DNA from: Flavobacterium psychrophilum
GTDB taxonomy: Bacteria; Bacteroidota; Bacteroidia; Flavobacteriales; Flavobacteriaceae
Direction: 5' to 3'
Assembly (NCBI GenBank): GCA_945905915.1
Contig: CAMDQL010000030.1
Span: forward strand, 1 to 19,010
DNA: 19,010 bases
The stretch's first letter is position 1. Every line of letters begins with the position of its first letter. Made by a program: the position numbers and the translations under genes. Shown piece by piece: positions 5,837 to 12,713 of the stretch. Below the pieces are notes generated by a model that saw only the letters and a program-made list of their open reading frames with translations, searched no databases and was not told the origin of the DNA.

Positions 5837-7303
5837 ATGAGCCAAGAAATTAGAAACCTGGAACCCAAACCACTTTGGAATAAATTTGCCGATTTGAATG
5901 CCGTACCGCGTCCGTCTAAAAAAGAAGAACGTGTGATTGAATTCATGAAGAACTTTGGAACCAGTTTAGGATTAGAAACGTTTGAAGACGAAATCAGAAA
6001 CGTAATCATTCGCAAACCAGCAACCCCAGGAATGGAAAACCGCAAGCCAATTGTTTTACAAGGGCATTTGGATATGGTACACCAAAAAAATAACGACACT
6101 ACTTTTGATTTCGATACGCAAGGAATTGATATGTATGTCGATGGAGATTGGGTTCGTGCCAAAGGAACGACTCTTGGTGCCGAGAATGGGTTAGGAGTAG
6201 CGATGATTATGGCTATTTTAGAGTCTACAAGCATAAAACATCCTGCTATTGAAGCTTTGTTTACAATCGATGAAGAAACCGGAATGACGGGCGCTTTAAA
6301 TTTAAAAGGCGGCATCTTAAAAGGTGAAATTTTATTGAATATGGATACCGAAGAAGACGATGAAATCGACATCGGATGTGCAGGCGGAATTGACGTAACC
6401 GCTACAAGAGGTTACAACGAAGAAGAAACGCCAGAAGGTTCTGTAGGGTATACCATTACCGTAAAAGGGTTACAAGGTGGGCACTCGGGAATGGATATTC
6501 ATAAAGGTTTAGGAAATGCTAATAAAATCATGAACCGTTTATTATTTGACGGATTTGAGAATTTTGGTTTGCAAATTGCCGAAATTTCGGGTGGAAGTTT
6601 GCGCAATGCGATTCCAAGAGAAAGTGTAGCGCAAGTTATTATTGCCGAAATGTATGACGAAGCCTTTGTTTTTGACATGCAAGAAGTAATTGGCGACATC
6701 AAAATTGAGTTCAAAACGATGGAACCCAATTTAACGATTGAAATTATTAAAAACGATACAGTTCCAGTAAAAGTAATGGATTTAGGCGTGCAAGAAGGGT
6801 TGTTACGAGCGATTTATGCTGCACACAACGGCGTTTACAGAATGTCGGCGGATATGGAAGACTTGGTGGAAACTTCAAATAATATTGCCCGTGTAATTGT
6901 GAAAGGCGGACAGATTTCAATTCAAAATTTAACGCGTTCATCAGTGGAAACGTCTAAAATGGATTTGGCCAATGCATTGCGTTCGGCTTATGAATTGTTT
7001 GGTTGTGAAGTAGAATTTGGAGGAAGTTACCCAGGTTGGACACCCAACGTAAACTCTGAAATTTTAGAGGTATTGACTTCTATTTATGAAAAACAAAACG
7101 GAGCACAACCAAAAGTAGTAGCGTGCCATGCCGGATTAGAATGTGGAATTTTAGGAACGAATTATCCTAACATGGACATGATTTCTTTTGGACCAACGAT
7201 TCACGGTGCACACAGCCCAGATGAAAGAGCATCCATTTCATCATCTCAGAAATTTTGGAAGTTTGTGTTGGAAATTTTAGAAAATATTCCGGTGAAAAAT
7301 TAA
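5837..7303 (+). CDS. pepD: Aminoacyl-histidine dipeptidase (Xaa-His dipeptidase)
   Basis: A cytosolic M20-family dizinc dipeptidase that cleaves Xaa-His and other dipeptides. Its length of 488 residues is normal for PepD. By comparison with Vibrio alginolyticus PepD as I recall it, the metal and catalytic residues are H77 and D79 (GHLDMVHQKN), E116 (GAENGLG), E146 and E147 (DEETG), D170 (NMDTEEDD) and H459 (HGAHSPDER). The lid domain sits in the middle, with QGGHSGMDIHKG as its conserved loop. Position 116 is normally Asp, the bridging metal ligand; here the codon is GAG (Glu). All other ligands are intact, so the enzyme is probably functional. It has its own promoter and terminator, hence is monocistronic. 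Confidence 0.95.
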   Translation: MSQEIRNLEPKPLWNKFADLNAVPRPSKKEERVIEFMKNFGTSLGLETFEDEIRNVIIRKPATPGMENRKPIVLQGHLDMVHQKNNDTTFDFDTQGIDMYVDGDWVRAKGTTLGAENGLGVAMIMAILESTSIKHPAIEALFTIDEETGMTGALNLKGGILKGEILLNMDTEEDDEIDIGCAGGIDVTATRGYNEEETPEGSVGYTITVKGLQGGHSGMDIHKGLGNANKIMNRLLFDGFENFGLQIAEISGGSLRNAIPRESVAQVIIAEMYDEAFVFDMQEVIGDIKIEFKTMEPNLTIEIIKNDTVPVKVMDLGVQEGLLRAIYAAHNGVYRMSADMEDLVETSNNIARVIVKGGQISIQNLTRSSVETSKMDLANALRSAYELFGCEVEFGGSYPGWTPNVNSEILEVLTSIYEKQNGAQPKVVACHAGLECGILGTNYPNMDMISFGPTIHGAHSPDERASISSSQKFWKFVLEILENIPVKN

Positions 7304-7327
7304 GAGAATAGAAAATCGATTAAAAAT

Positions 7328-7357
7328 AAAATCCTGAGTTTACTCAGGATTTTTTTA
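7328..7357 (+). terminator. Intrinsic terminator after pepD
   Basis: AAAATCCTGAG (7328-7338) pairs with CTCAGGATTTT (7343-7353) around a four-base loop, followed by a T-rich tail. It starts 25 bp after the pepD stop. The A-run on the left could let it serve the opposite strand as well, where the DUF1456 transcript arrives. Confidence 0.88.
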
Positions 7358-7368
7358 TGTTTATTGTA

Positions 7369-7390
7369 GGCACGGTTTTAAATCCGCGCT
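7369..7390. repeat. Short imperfect palindrome, possible dispersed repeat
   Basis: GGCACGG (7369-7375) and CCGCGCT (7384-7390) form a GC-rich stem with one mismatch and one G-T pair around a T/A-rich centre. It stands out from the AT-rich intergenic DNA between the pepD terminator and the DUF1456 stop. It resembles short intergenic repeats of flavobacterial genomes, but only a genome search could show copies. Confidence 0.35.
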
Positions 7391-7415
7391 ATTGAAATTT
7401 TAGTCTTTTTATGTT

Positions 7416-7862
7416 TTATTTTTTTTGCTTCCCTGAGTTGAAGGTAAATCGTTCTACAGGGCTTTCTGGTTTTTGTTTTTTGGCTGCAGGTTTACCATTC
7501 CCAAATGGGTTTTTAGGGGCGCCTTTGGGTTTAAATGGTTTTTTTTCTCCTTGATTTTTAAAATCTGGCTTTTTGTCTTCTTTGTACAAGGAAGTTTTAT
7601 TTTTTGCAATTTCGCTAAGAACTTCCCTAGGGTTTTTTGGTTCTTCTTTAGTGCCACGCAAATGAATAATTAAACCATTTAAAAAATTGCGCAACAATTG
7701 ATCACCACATTCCATGTAATTAGGGTGGTCTTCGCTTCTAAAAATATCCGCTAATTCACCTTTAGAAATTCTAAAATTCACCAAGTTTACAATTTCAATA
7801 ATTTGGTCATCACGCAATTGCAACGCTACACGTAACTTTTTAAAAACATCGTTATTATTCAT
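7416..7862 (-). CDS. DUF1456 (YehS-like) protein with one repeat and a basic tail
   Basis: A 148-residue cytoplasmic protein of unknown function. Residues 1-70 (NNNDVFKKLRVALQLRDDQI, then DHPNYMECGDQLLRNFLNGL) match a single DUF1456 unit. From memory, E. coli YehS has two such units, and this one looks like its second (NNNxVLKKLRIA, ECGDQFLRYFL). The second half (about 72-148) is not a repeat. It is a low-complexity tail rich in Lys, Pro, Gly and Asn, probably disordered and able to bind nucleic acid or ribosomes by charge. No enzymatic motif is seen. A TATCTTTG promoter element lies about 60 bp upstream in the gap shared with the divergent TerB-like gene. The pepD terminator lies beyond its stop. 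Confidence 0.8.
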   Translation of the reverse strand: MNNNDVFKKLRVALQLRDDQIIEIVNLVNFRISKGELADIFRSEDHPNYMECGDQLLRNFLNGLIIHLRGTKEEPKNPREVLSEIAKNKTSLYKEDKKPDFKNQGEKKPFKPKGAPKNPFGNGKPAAKKQKPESPVERFTFNSGKQKK

Positions 7863-7921
7863 TTATATAGTACTTAAATAGTTGAAGGTAATCTGTTTTG
7901 TTTTCTTCAAAAAAACTTGTT

Positions 7922-7929
7922 CAAAGATA
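7922..7929 (-). promoter_or_regulatory. Candidate -7 promoter element for the DUF1456 gene
   Basis: The minus strand reads TATCTTTG, the same octamer as ahead of msrB and an exact match to TAnnTTTG. It lies 59 bp before the DUF1456 start. The -33 element is not convincing, since the nearest TTG is about 11 bp away. Confidence 0.45.
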
Positions 7930-7975
7930 TCCATTTTTAACAAGAATTCTTATTTTTACCACAAAGAAATACGTT

Positions 7976-8377
7976 ATGAATACTTCCCAAGAAAAAATTA
8001 GCTTGTTACAAGAAATGATTGCTTTTGCACTCGTTGATGGTGAATTGCATGATCGCGAATATGATTTTTTAGAATTAATTGCGGATGAACTGGAAATTGA
8101 TAAAACTACTTTTTTAGATTTATTTAAAAATCGAGGTACTATCGTAGTCATAAAAGATGAGTTCAATCGAATTTGTCAATTTTATCGTTTAGCGCTGTTA
8201 ATGCATAGCGATGGGGTATTGCACGAAAGAGAATGGGTTAAAATTAACGAAATAGGCATCAACATGGGCTTGAATCCGTATGCAACAAAACGGGTTTTAC
8301 AATTAATGAAAACTTCGCCAAATCAAATGGTTTCAGCAGAAGTTTTGTTAGCTGTTTTTAGTGAGCAACACAATTAA
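7976..8377 (+). CDS. TerB-like all-helical protein
   Basis: A 133-residue soluble protein resembling the TerB/TerB-like domain, a helical fold with acidic metal-binding sites whose cellular role is unclear outside tellurite resistance. It shows an internal duplication: VDGELHDREYDFLELIADEL (20-39) and SDGVLHEREWVKINEIGINM (78-97) share the pattern DGxLHxRE followed by an amphipathic helix. I chose the ATG at 7976. The frame stays open to 7898, but those extra 26 residues are basic and unlike the family, and this start leads straight into the first helix. Its stop overlaps the stop of the convergent DMP19-like gene. Some databases may label it after the nearby uvrB, which nothing in the sequence supports. 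Confidence 0.78.
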   Translation: MNTSQEKISLLQEMIAFALVDGELHDREYDFLELIADELEIDKTTFLDLFKNRGTIVVIKDEFNRICQFYRLALLMHSDGVLHEREWVKINEIGINMGLNPYATKRVLQLMKTSPNQMVSAEVLLAVFSEQHN

Positions 8378-8844
8378 TTTCCAAACTGGTTTTCGTTTGA
8401 TTTGATGTAATCTACAATTAAACTCACAACATCTTCTTCGCTTTCATTGGTAAAAAATAGCTCGTCTAAATCTTCCCAACCCGAAATTATTTCTTCATCT
8501 GCAGTTGCAATTAACGATTGGCGTGTATTCAAATCGGTGGTATATTTTGTTGGAAAAATCTTAACTGCATTGGCAATCAATTCGGCAGTTTTTGGAGCTT
8601 TAATTTCTTGATACGAAGTTATTATTTCCTCAACAAAATTACCCGCTTCCAATGAAAAGAACAATTGAAAACCGCCTTCTCCCATAGCGCCTTCAAATAT
8701 ATCAACATATACAAATACTTGTTCTTCATCGGTTAATTCAGAAAAATCATTTGTAGCTTCTTTCTTTTCCCAAATTAAGGTTCCAATTGCTTCAATGATG
8801 GCAACTTCGTCTTCTAGCTTTAGTATGTTGTTAATTTTATTCAT
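8374..8844 (-). CDS. DMP19-like (DUF4375) acidic protein
   Basis: A strongly acidic cytoplasmic protein of 156 residues, with about 33 Asp/Glu against about 10 Lys/Arg. The segment EGGFQLFFSLEAGNFVEEI (56-74) and the next helix (KAPKTAELIANAVKIFP) match the DUF4375/DMP19 family. Its Neisseria founder is a DNA-mimic protein that keeps a transcription factor off DNA. The C-terminus here is also acidic (WEDLDELFFTNESEEDVVSL). A DNA-mimic role is plausible but not shown; the acidity is the only direct support. The gene lies 140 bp behind uvrB on the same strand. Its stop codon shares TTAA with the stop of the convergent TerB-like gene. Confidence 0.7.
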   Translation of the reverse strand: MNKINNILKLEDEVAIIEAIGTLIWEKKEATNDFSELTDEEQVFVYVDIFEGAMGEGGFQLFFSLEAGNFVEEIITSYQEIKAPKTAELIANAVKIFPTKYTTDLNTRQSLIATADEEIISGWEDLDELFFTNESEEDVVSLIVDYIKSNENQFGN

Positions 8845-8952
8845 TCGATTTTATTTTAAATTATTTTTCTATTCTCTCTAAACTTTTCGGTTCTAAATTC
8901 ATTCTTCCATGAATCGCTGTAAAGCGTGACAAACTGATCAAGCCAAAACTCC

Positions 8953-8994
8953 CAACTTCAATCTTCCAACTTCCATTTTTCAACTTATAACTTA
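8953..8994. repeat. Degenerate 14-bp-period tandem repeat at the end of uvrB
   Basis: CAACTT occurs at 8953, 8967 and 8981, exactly 14 bp apart, giving the units CAACTTCAATCTTC, CAACTTCCATTTTT and CAACTTATAACTTA. A weaker fourth unit starting CAA may precede them at 8939. The last unit carries the uvrB stop codon. There is no palindrome or T-tract that would make it a terminator. Confidence 0.6.
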
Positions 8995-10973
8995 TCTTGT
9001 AATGCTTTTATTTCATCTCGTAATTTTGCCGCTTCCATGAAATCTAAATCTTTAGCGGATTTTTCCATTTGTTTTCTAAATTCTCGAATTTTCTTTTCAA
9101 TTTCGGGTTTTGATAAATATAAACTTTCAGGTTCTGCAGCTTTTAAGGCTTCTCTTTCAAAATAACCTGTTGATACCGAATTACCGCTTAATGCGCTACC
9201 CAAACTTTTATTCAATGCTTTTGGTTCCAGGTTGTTCTCAGTATTATATCGGGTTTGCTTTTCTCGTCTGTAAGTGGTTTCGTCCATCGTTTTTTGCATC
9301 GAAGCCGTAATTTTATCGGCATACATTATGGCTTTTCCATTGACATTTCGAGCAGCTCTACCAACGGTTTGGGTTAGCGAACGATGACTTCTTAAAAAAC
9401 CTTCTTTATCGGCATCTAAAATAGCTACCAACGAAACTTCGGGTAAATCCAATCCTTCACGTAATAAGTTGACTCCAATTAGTACATCAAAAATACCTTT
9501 ACGCAAATCTTGCATGATTTCTACTCTTTCTAATGTATCTACATCGGAATGAATGTAACGACAACGAATCGAAACTTTTGTTAAGTATTTGGCCAATTCT
9601 TCTGCCATTCGTTTGGTTAAAGTCGTAACCAAAACACGTTCGTCTGCTTCACAACGCAACTGAATTTCTTCGATTAAATCGTCAATTTGATTGGCACTTG
9701 GTCGCACTTCAATAATTGGGTCAAGCAAACCTGTTGGTCGAATGACTTGTTCTACATAAACTCCTTCTGTTTTTTGTAATTCATAATCGGCTGGCGTTGC
9801 AGAAACATATATTACTTGGTTTTGAAGCGCTTCAAATTCTTCAAACTTCAAAGGGCGATTGTCCATTGCAGCAGGTAATCTAAAACCATATTCGACTAAA
9901 TTTTCTTTTCGGCTTCGATCGCCCCCATACATCGCATGAACTTGCGAAAGTGTAACGTGACTTTCATCAACTACCATTAAAAAATCATCTGGAAAATAAT
10001 CTAACAAACAGAAAGGTCTTGTTCCAGGTTCTCTTCCGTCTAAATAACGCGAATAGTTTTCAATTCCTGAGCAATAACCTAATTCTCGAATCATTTCCAA
10101 ATCAAAATTAGTGCGTTCTTCGAGTCGTTTCGCTTCTAAATGTTTGCCAATTTCTTTAAAATAATCGACTTGTTTTACTAAATCTTGTTGGATTTCCCAA
10201 ATGGCATTTTGTAAGACATCGGGCGAAGTCACAAACATATTGGCCGGATAAATTGTCAGTTTTTCATAATGCTCAAGAACTTGTGCAGTGCGCGCATCAA
10301 AGGCCTCAATTTCCTCAATTTCATCACCAAAAAAGTGAATACGAAACGGTTCGTCACCATAACTTGGGAAGATTTCTAAAATATCTCCTTTAATGCGAAA
10401 ATTTCCGGGATTAAATTCAGCTTCGGTTCTAGAATACAAACTTTGTACTAAGTTGTGAAGTACTTTTGTGCGCGAAATAATTTCACCTTTTGCTAAATTG
10501 ATGACGTTTTTTTGAAACTCAACTGGATTCCCAATTCCGTACAAACAAGAAACAGAAGAGATTACAATAATGTCTCTTCGGCCCGAAAGTAGGGCAGAAG
10601 TAGTGCTTAATCGCAATTTTTCTAATTCTTCATTGATCGATAAATCTTTTTCAATGTAGGTTCCGGTGACTGGAATAAAGGCTTCTGGTTGATAATAATC
10701 ATAGTAAGAAACAAAATATTGTACCGAATTATTTGGAAAAAATTGCTTAAATTCAGAGTATAATTGAGCGGCAAGAGTTTTATTATGTGCTAAAACTAGT
10801 GTAGGTTTTTGTACTTCTTGCACCACATTTGCAACGGTAAATGTTTTTCCAGAACCAGTAACACCAAGAAGTGTTTGATACTTTTCGCCAGCCCTTATCC
10901 CTTTTGATAATTTTTCAATGGCTTGAGGTTGGTCACCTGTAGGTTTATAATCTGAAACGACTTGGAATTTCAT
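8985..10973 (-). CDS. uvrB: UvrABC excinuclease subunit B
   Basis: UvrB is the damage-verifying helicase-like subunit of nucleotide excision repair; it is loaded by UvrA and recruits UvrC. The 662-residue length is normal. Visible features are Walker A GVTGSGKT (37-44), the Tyr-rich beta-hairpin start SYYDYYQPEAFIP (89-101), Walker B with DESH (336-339), SATP (391-394), GVNLLREGLDLPE (500-512), motif VI QTVGRAARN (535-543), and a C-terminal UVR domain (about 625-660) that contacts UvrC. All key motifs are intact. It follows rlmF after 49 bp with no terminator, but a TAACTTTG element in that gap gives it a likely promoter of its own. Readthrough from rlmF is possible. The neighbouring uvrA and uvrC are not in the window. 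Confidence 0.98.
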   Translation of the reverse strand: MKFQVVSDYKPTGDQPQAIEKLSKGIRAGEKYQTLLGVTGSGKTFTVANVVQEVQKPTLVLAHNKTLAAQLYSEFKQFFPNNSVQYFVSYYDYYQPEAFIPVTGTYIEKDLSINEELEKLRLSTTSALLSGRRDIIVISSVSCLYGIGNPVEFQKNVINLAKGEIISRTKVLHNLVQSLYSRTEAEFNPGNFRIKGDILEIFPSYGDEPFRIHFFGDEIEEIEAFDARTAQVLEHYEKLTIYPANMFVTSPDVLQNAIWEIQQDLVKQVDYFKEIGKHLEAKRLEERTNFDLEMIRELGYCSGIENYSRYLDGREPGTRPFCLLDYFPDDFLMVVDESHVTLSQVHAMYGGDRSRKENLVEYGFRLPAAMDNRPLKFEEFEALQNQVIYVSATPADYELQKTEGVYVEQVIRPTGLLDPIIEVRPSANQIDDLIEEIQLRCEADERVLVTTLTKRMAEELAKYLTKVSIRCRYIHSDVDTLERVEIMQDLRKGIFDVLIGVNLLREGLDLPEVSLVAILDADKEGFLRSHRSLTQTVGRAARNVNGKAIMYADKITASMQKTMDETTYRREKQTRYNTENNLEPKALNKSLGSALSGNSVSTGYFEREALKAAEPESLYLSKPEIEKKIREFRKQMEKSAKDLDFMEAAKLRDEIKALQDKL

Positions 10974-11009
10974 TTATTTGATCTGGAAATGGTTAAAAGT
11001 ATGACAGTG

Positions 11010-11017
11010 CAAAGTTA
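11010..11017 (-). promoter_or_regulatory. Candidate -7 promoter element for uvrB
   Basis: The minus strand reads TAACTTTG, an exact TAnnTTTG match ending 36 bp before the uvrB ATG. A clear TTG -33 element is missing; AGTTTTTC lies at about the right distance. The upstream half of the promoter would overlap the end of rlmF. Confidence 0.55.
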
Positions 11018-11022
11018 GTTTT

Positions 11023-11973
11023 TTATTCGTTAGAAAAACTCCATTCATTTTGTTGCTTTTCACTCAAGAACGTCCAGGCCACAAATCGGCTGCGTTTTTG
11101 CCCTTGAGACATTTCAAAAGTTTTAATTGCAACGGCGCCTACTTTATTTAAGGTTCGGTAGATGGTTTTTAAGTTGTCTTTTTTTGATACTAAAGTGGTA
11201 AACCAAAAACATTGTAAAGGATATTTGACGCTTTCGTAAATCATTTGGGTTATGAATCCGATTTCACCTCCATTATACCATAATTCATAGTTTTGTCCGC
11301 CAAAGTTTAATTGTTTTTCTGAAGATTTTAATTGGCTGACTTTTCTAGAATTCGCTTTTGCTGCTGAAGTTGATGATGAATGAAATGGTGGATTGCAAAT
11401 GGTAAACGAAAAACGGTCTTCGGGCAATATAATATTTTTGAAAATATAGCGCGGTTCGGTTTGTAATTGAAGGCTTATTACTTCGCTTAATTTCGGATTT
11501 TGGGCTATTATTTTTTTACAATTTTGTATCGCAATTTCATCGATGTCAACACCTACAAAACTCCAATCATAACTACAGTTTCCTAAAATGGGATAAATAC
11601 AATTAGCACCAATTCCAATGTCTAGACCTACAATTTGTTCGCCTGTTGGAATAGTTCCCTTGTTTGATTCGGCTAATAAATCGGCTAAATAATGGATGTA
11701 ATCGGCTCTCCCAGGAATGGGCGGACATAAATATTGTGAAGGAATATCCCAATTATCAATGGCATATTCTGCAACCAATAAAGCTTTATTTAGTGTTTTT
11801 ACTGCTTCAGAGTGACTGAAATCTATCGTTTTTTCTGATCGATTTGCATCAGTGACAACATATTGTTCTAATTCGGGTAATACTTCAATTAGTTTATCAA
11901 AATCATATCTAAAACGATGTGGATTTCTTGGATGAAGATTACTTTTTTCAGTGGGTTCAGTTTTGCTTTTCAT
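11023..11973 (-). CDS. rlmF: 23S rRNA (adenine(1618)-N6)-methyltransferase
   Basis: RlmF uses S-adenosylmethionine to methylate N6 of A1618 (E. coli numbering) in 23S rRNA. The 316-residue product carries the family's N-terminal signature LHPRNPHRFRYDF (13-25), CPPIPGRADYIHYLADLL (83-100), the SAM-binding GLDIGIGANCIYPILG (116-131) and the N6-adenine methyltransferase motif NPPFH (194-198). The C-terminal FVAWTF is also typical. It is complete with no missing motif. It has a good promoter directly upstream, independent of the thiamine pyrophosphokinase gene, and uvrB follows after 49 bp. The start at 11973 leaves a leader of about a dozen bases and no Shine-Dalgarno, which is normal in this phylum. 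Confidence 0.95.
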   Translation of the reverse strand: MKSKTEPTEKSNLHPRNPHRFRYDFDKLIEVLPELEQYVVTDANRSEKTIDFSHSEAVKTLNKALLVAEYAIDNWDIPSQYLCPPIPGRADYIHYLADLLAESNKGTIPTGEQIVGLDIGIGANCIYPILGNCSYDWSFVGVDIDEIAIQNCKKIIAQNPKLSEVISLQLQTEPRYIFKNIILPEDRFSFTICNPPFHSSSTSAAKANSRKVSQLKSSEKQLNFGGQNYELWYNGGEIGFITQMIYESVKYPLQCFWFTTLVSKKDNLKTIYRTLNKVGAVAIKTFEMSQGQKRSRFVAWTFLSEKQQNEWSFSNE

Positions 11974-11990
11974 CGGATCATTGCTCTACT

Positions 11991-12021
11991 CAAAAGTAGC
12001 AAATTTTCAGCAGATATACAA
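11991..12021 (-). promoter_or_regulatory. rlmF promoter (TTG-N20-TACTTTTG)
   Basis: On the minus strand TTG (12021-12019, within ATTTG) is followed after 20 bp by TACTTTTG (11998-11991). Both match the Bacteroidota -33/-7 consensus with normal spacing. The -7 element ends 17 bp before the rlmF ATG, so the leader is very short. Confidence 0.75.
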
Positions 12022-12032
12022 ATGCGGTTTTT

Positions 12033-12695
12033 TTAATCCCAGCATTCCATCAACAATAAATCACCAGATTGGTGTTCAATGGTAACAATTCCGTCATTAA
12101 CCACATGATTGCTGCTTCCAGTGCGATATCCTATTTGTAATTCTTCGTTATTGAGTGAATAAAAAAGGTTTTTTGTAGTAATGCCACTTACTTTTCCTAC
12201 CGGAATGAGCGATATTATGGTATTTGCAGTGTACCATTTATCAAATTTTGTAGGTAATAAAAATACTTTAGAATGATCATCGATGACCACAATTTTGAGT
12301 TGGTTGCGGTATTGAACGATGTTGGTGATATTGGTTAACGTATGATCGGCTCTTTTACCTGTTGCCCATATGACATTTACAGCTTTATGTCCTTTTTCAA
12401 TAAGATAGTCAAATGCTTTTTCTAAATCGGTTTTATCTTGATTAACGACATGAATTATTTCCAAAGGATATTGATGTTCTATATAAATTTCCGGGTTGAA
12501 ATTTCGATCAAAATCACCCAGCAACACATCAACTTTAATACCCAAATCGAGAACTCTTTCTATTGCTGAATCTAAAACAATCACTAAAGGAGACCATTCT
12601 AATAATTGCCCCATCAATTCACTGTTGCAGGAAGCACCATTCGCAATGATTAATGCGGGTTCTTGATCGTCTCGAACAATGTGATGTGATGACAT
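12033..12695 (-). CDS. Thiamine pyrophosphokinase
   Basis: The enzyme transfers diphosphate from ATP to thiamine, giving thiamine pyrophosphate. The 220-residue protein keeps the TPK core: IANGASCN near the N-terminus, LGDFDRNF (59-66) for the usual GDFDS, NQDKTDLEKAF (85-95) for DQxxTDFEKAL, and ATGKRADHTLTN (111-122) for GxxGRxDHxL. The C-terminal thiamine-binding part includes SLIPVGKVSGI and GYRTGSSNHV. The Ser-to-Arg change in GDFDS appears, from memory, to be common in Flavobacteriia. The gene starts 18 bp after the DUF4249 stop on the same strand, so it is probably the last gene of the TonB receptor transcript. This suggests, but does not prove, a link to thiamine uptake. No TPP riboswitch motif is visible upstream. 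Confidence 0.92.
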   Translation of the reverse strand: MSSHHIVRDDQEPALIIANGASCNSELMGQLLEWSPLVIVLDSAIERVLDLGIKVDVLLGDFDRNFNPEIYIEHQYPLEIIHVVNQDKTDLEKAFDYLIEKGHKAVNVIWATGKRADHTLTNITNIVQYRNQLKIVVIDDHSKVFLLPTKFDKWYTANTIISLIPVGKVSGITTKNLFYSLNNEELQIGYRTGSSNHVVNDGIVTIEHQSGDLLLMECWD

Positions 12696-12713
12696 TTTTT
12701 AGAGAGTTTTAAT

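Noticed and set aside
5794..6372. A 192-codon open frame on the minus strand inside pepD
   Set aside because: It is wholly antisense to a well-conserved enzyme, its product is Ser/Ile/Pro-rich without any domain, and it covers the pepD promoter. It arises from pepD codon use.
7898..7975. Upstream extension of the TerB-like gene by 26 codons
   Set aside because: The extra residues are basic and unlike the rest of the protein, and this stretch holds the divergent promoter element for the DUF1456 gene.
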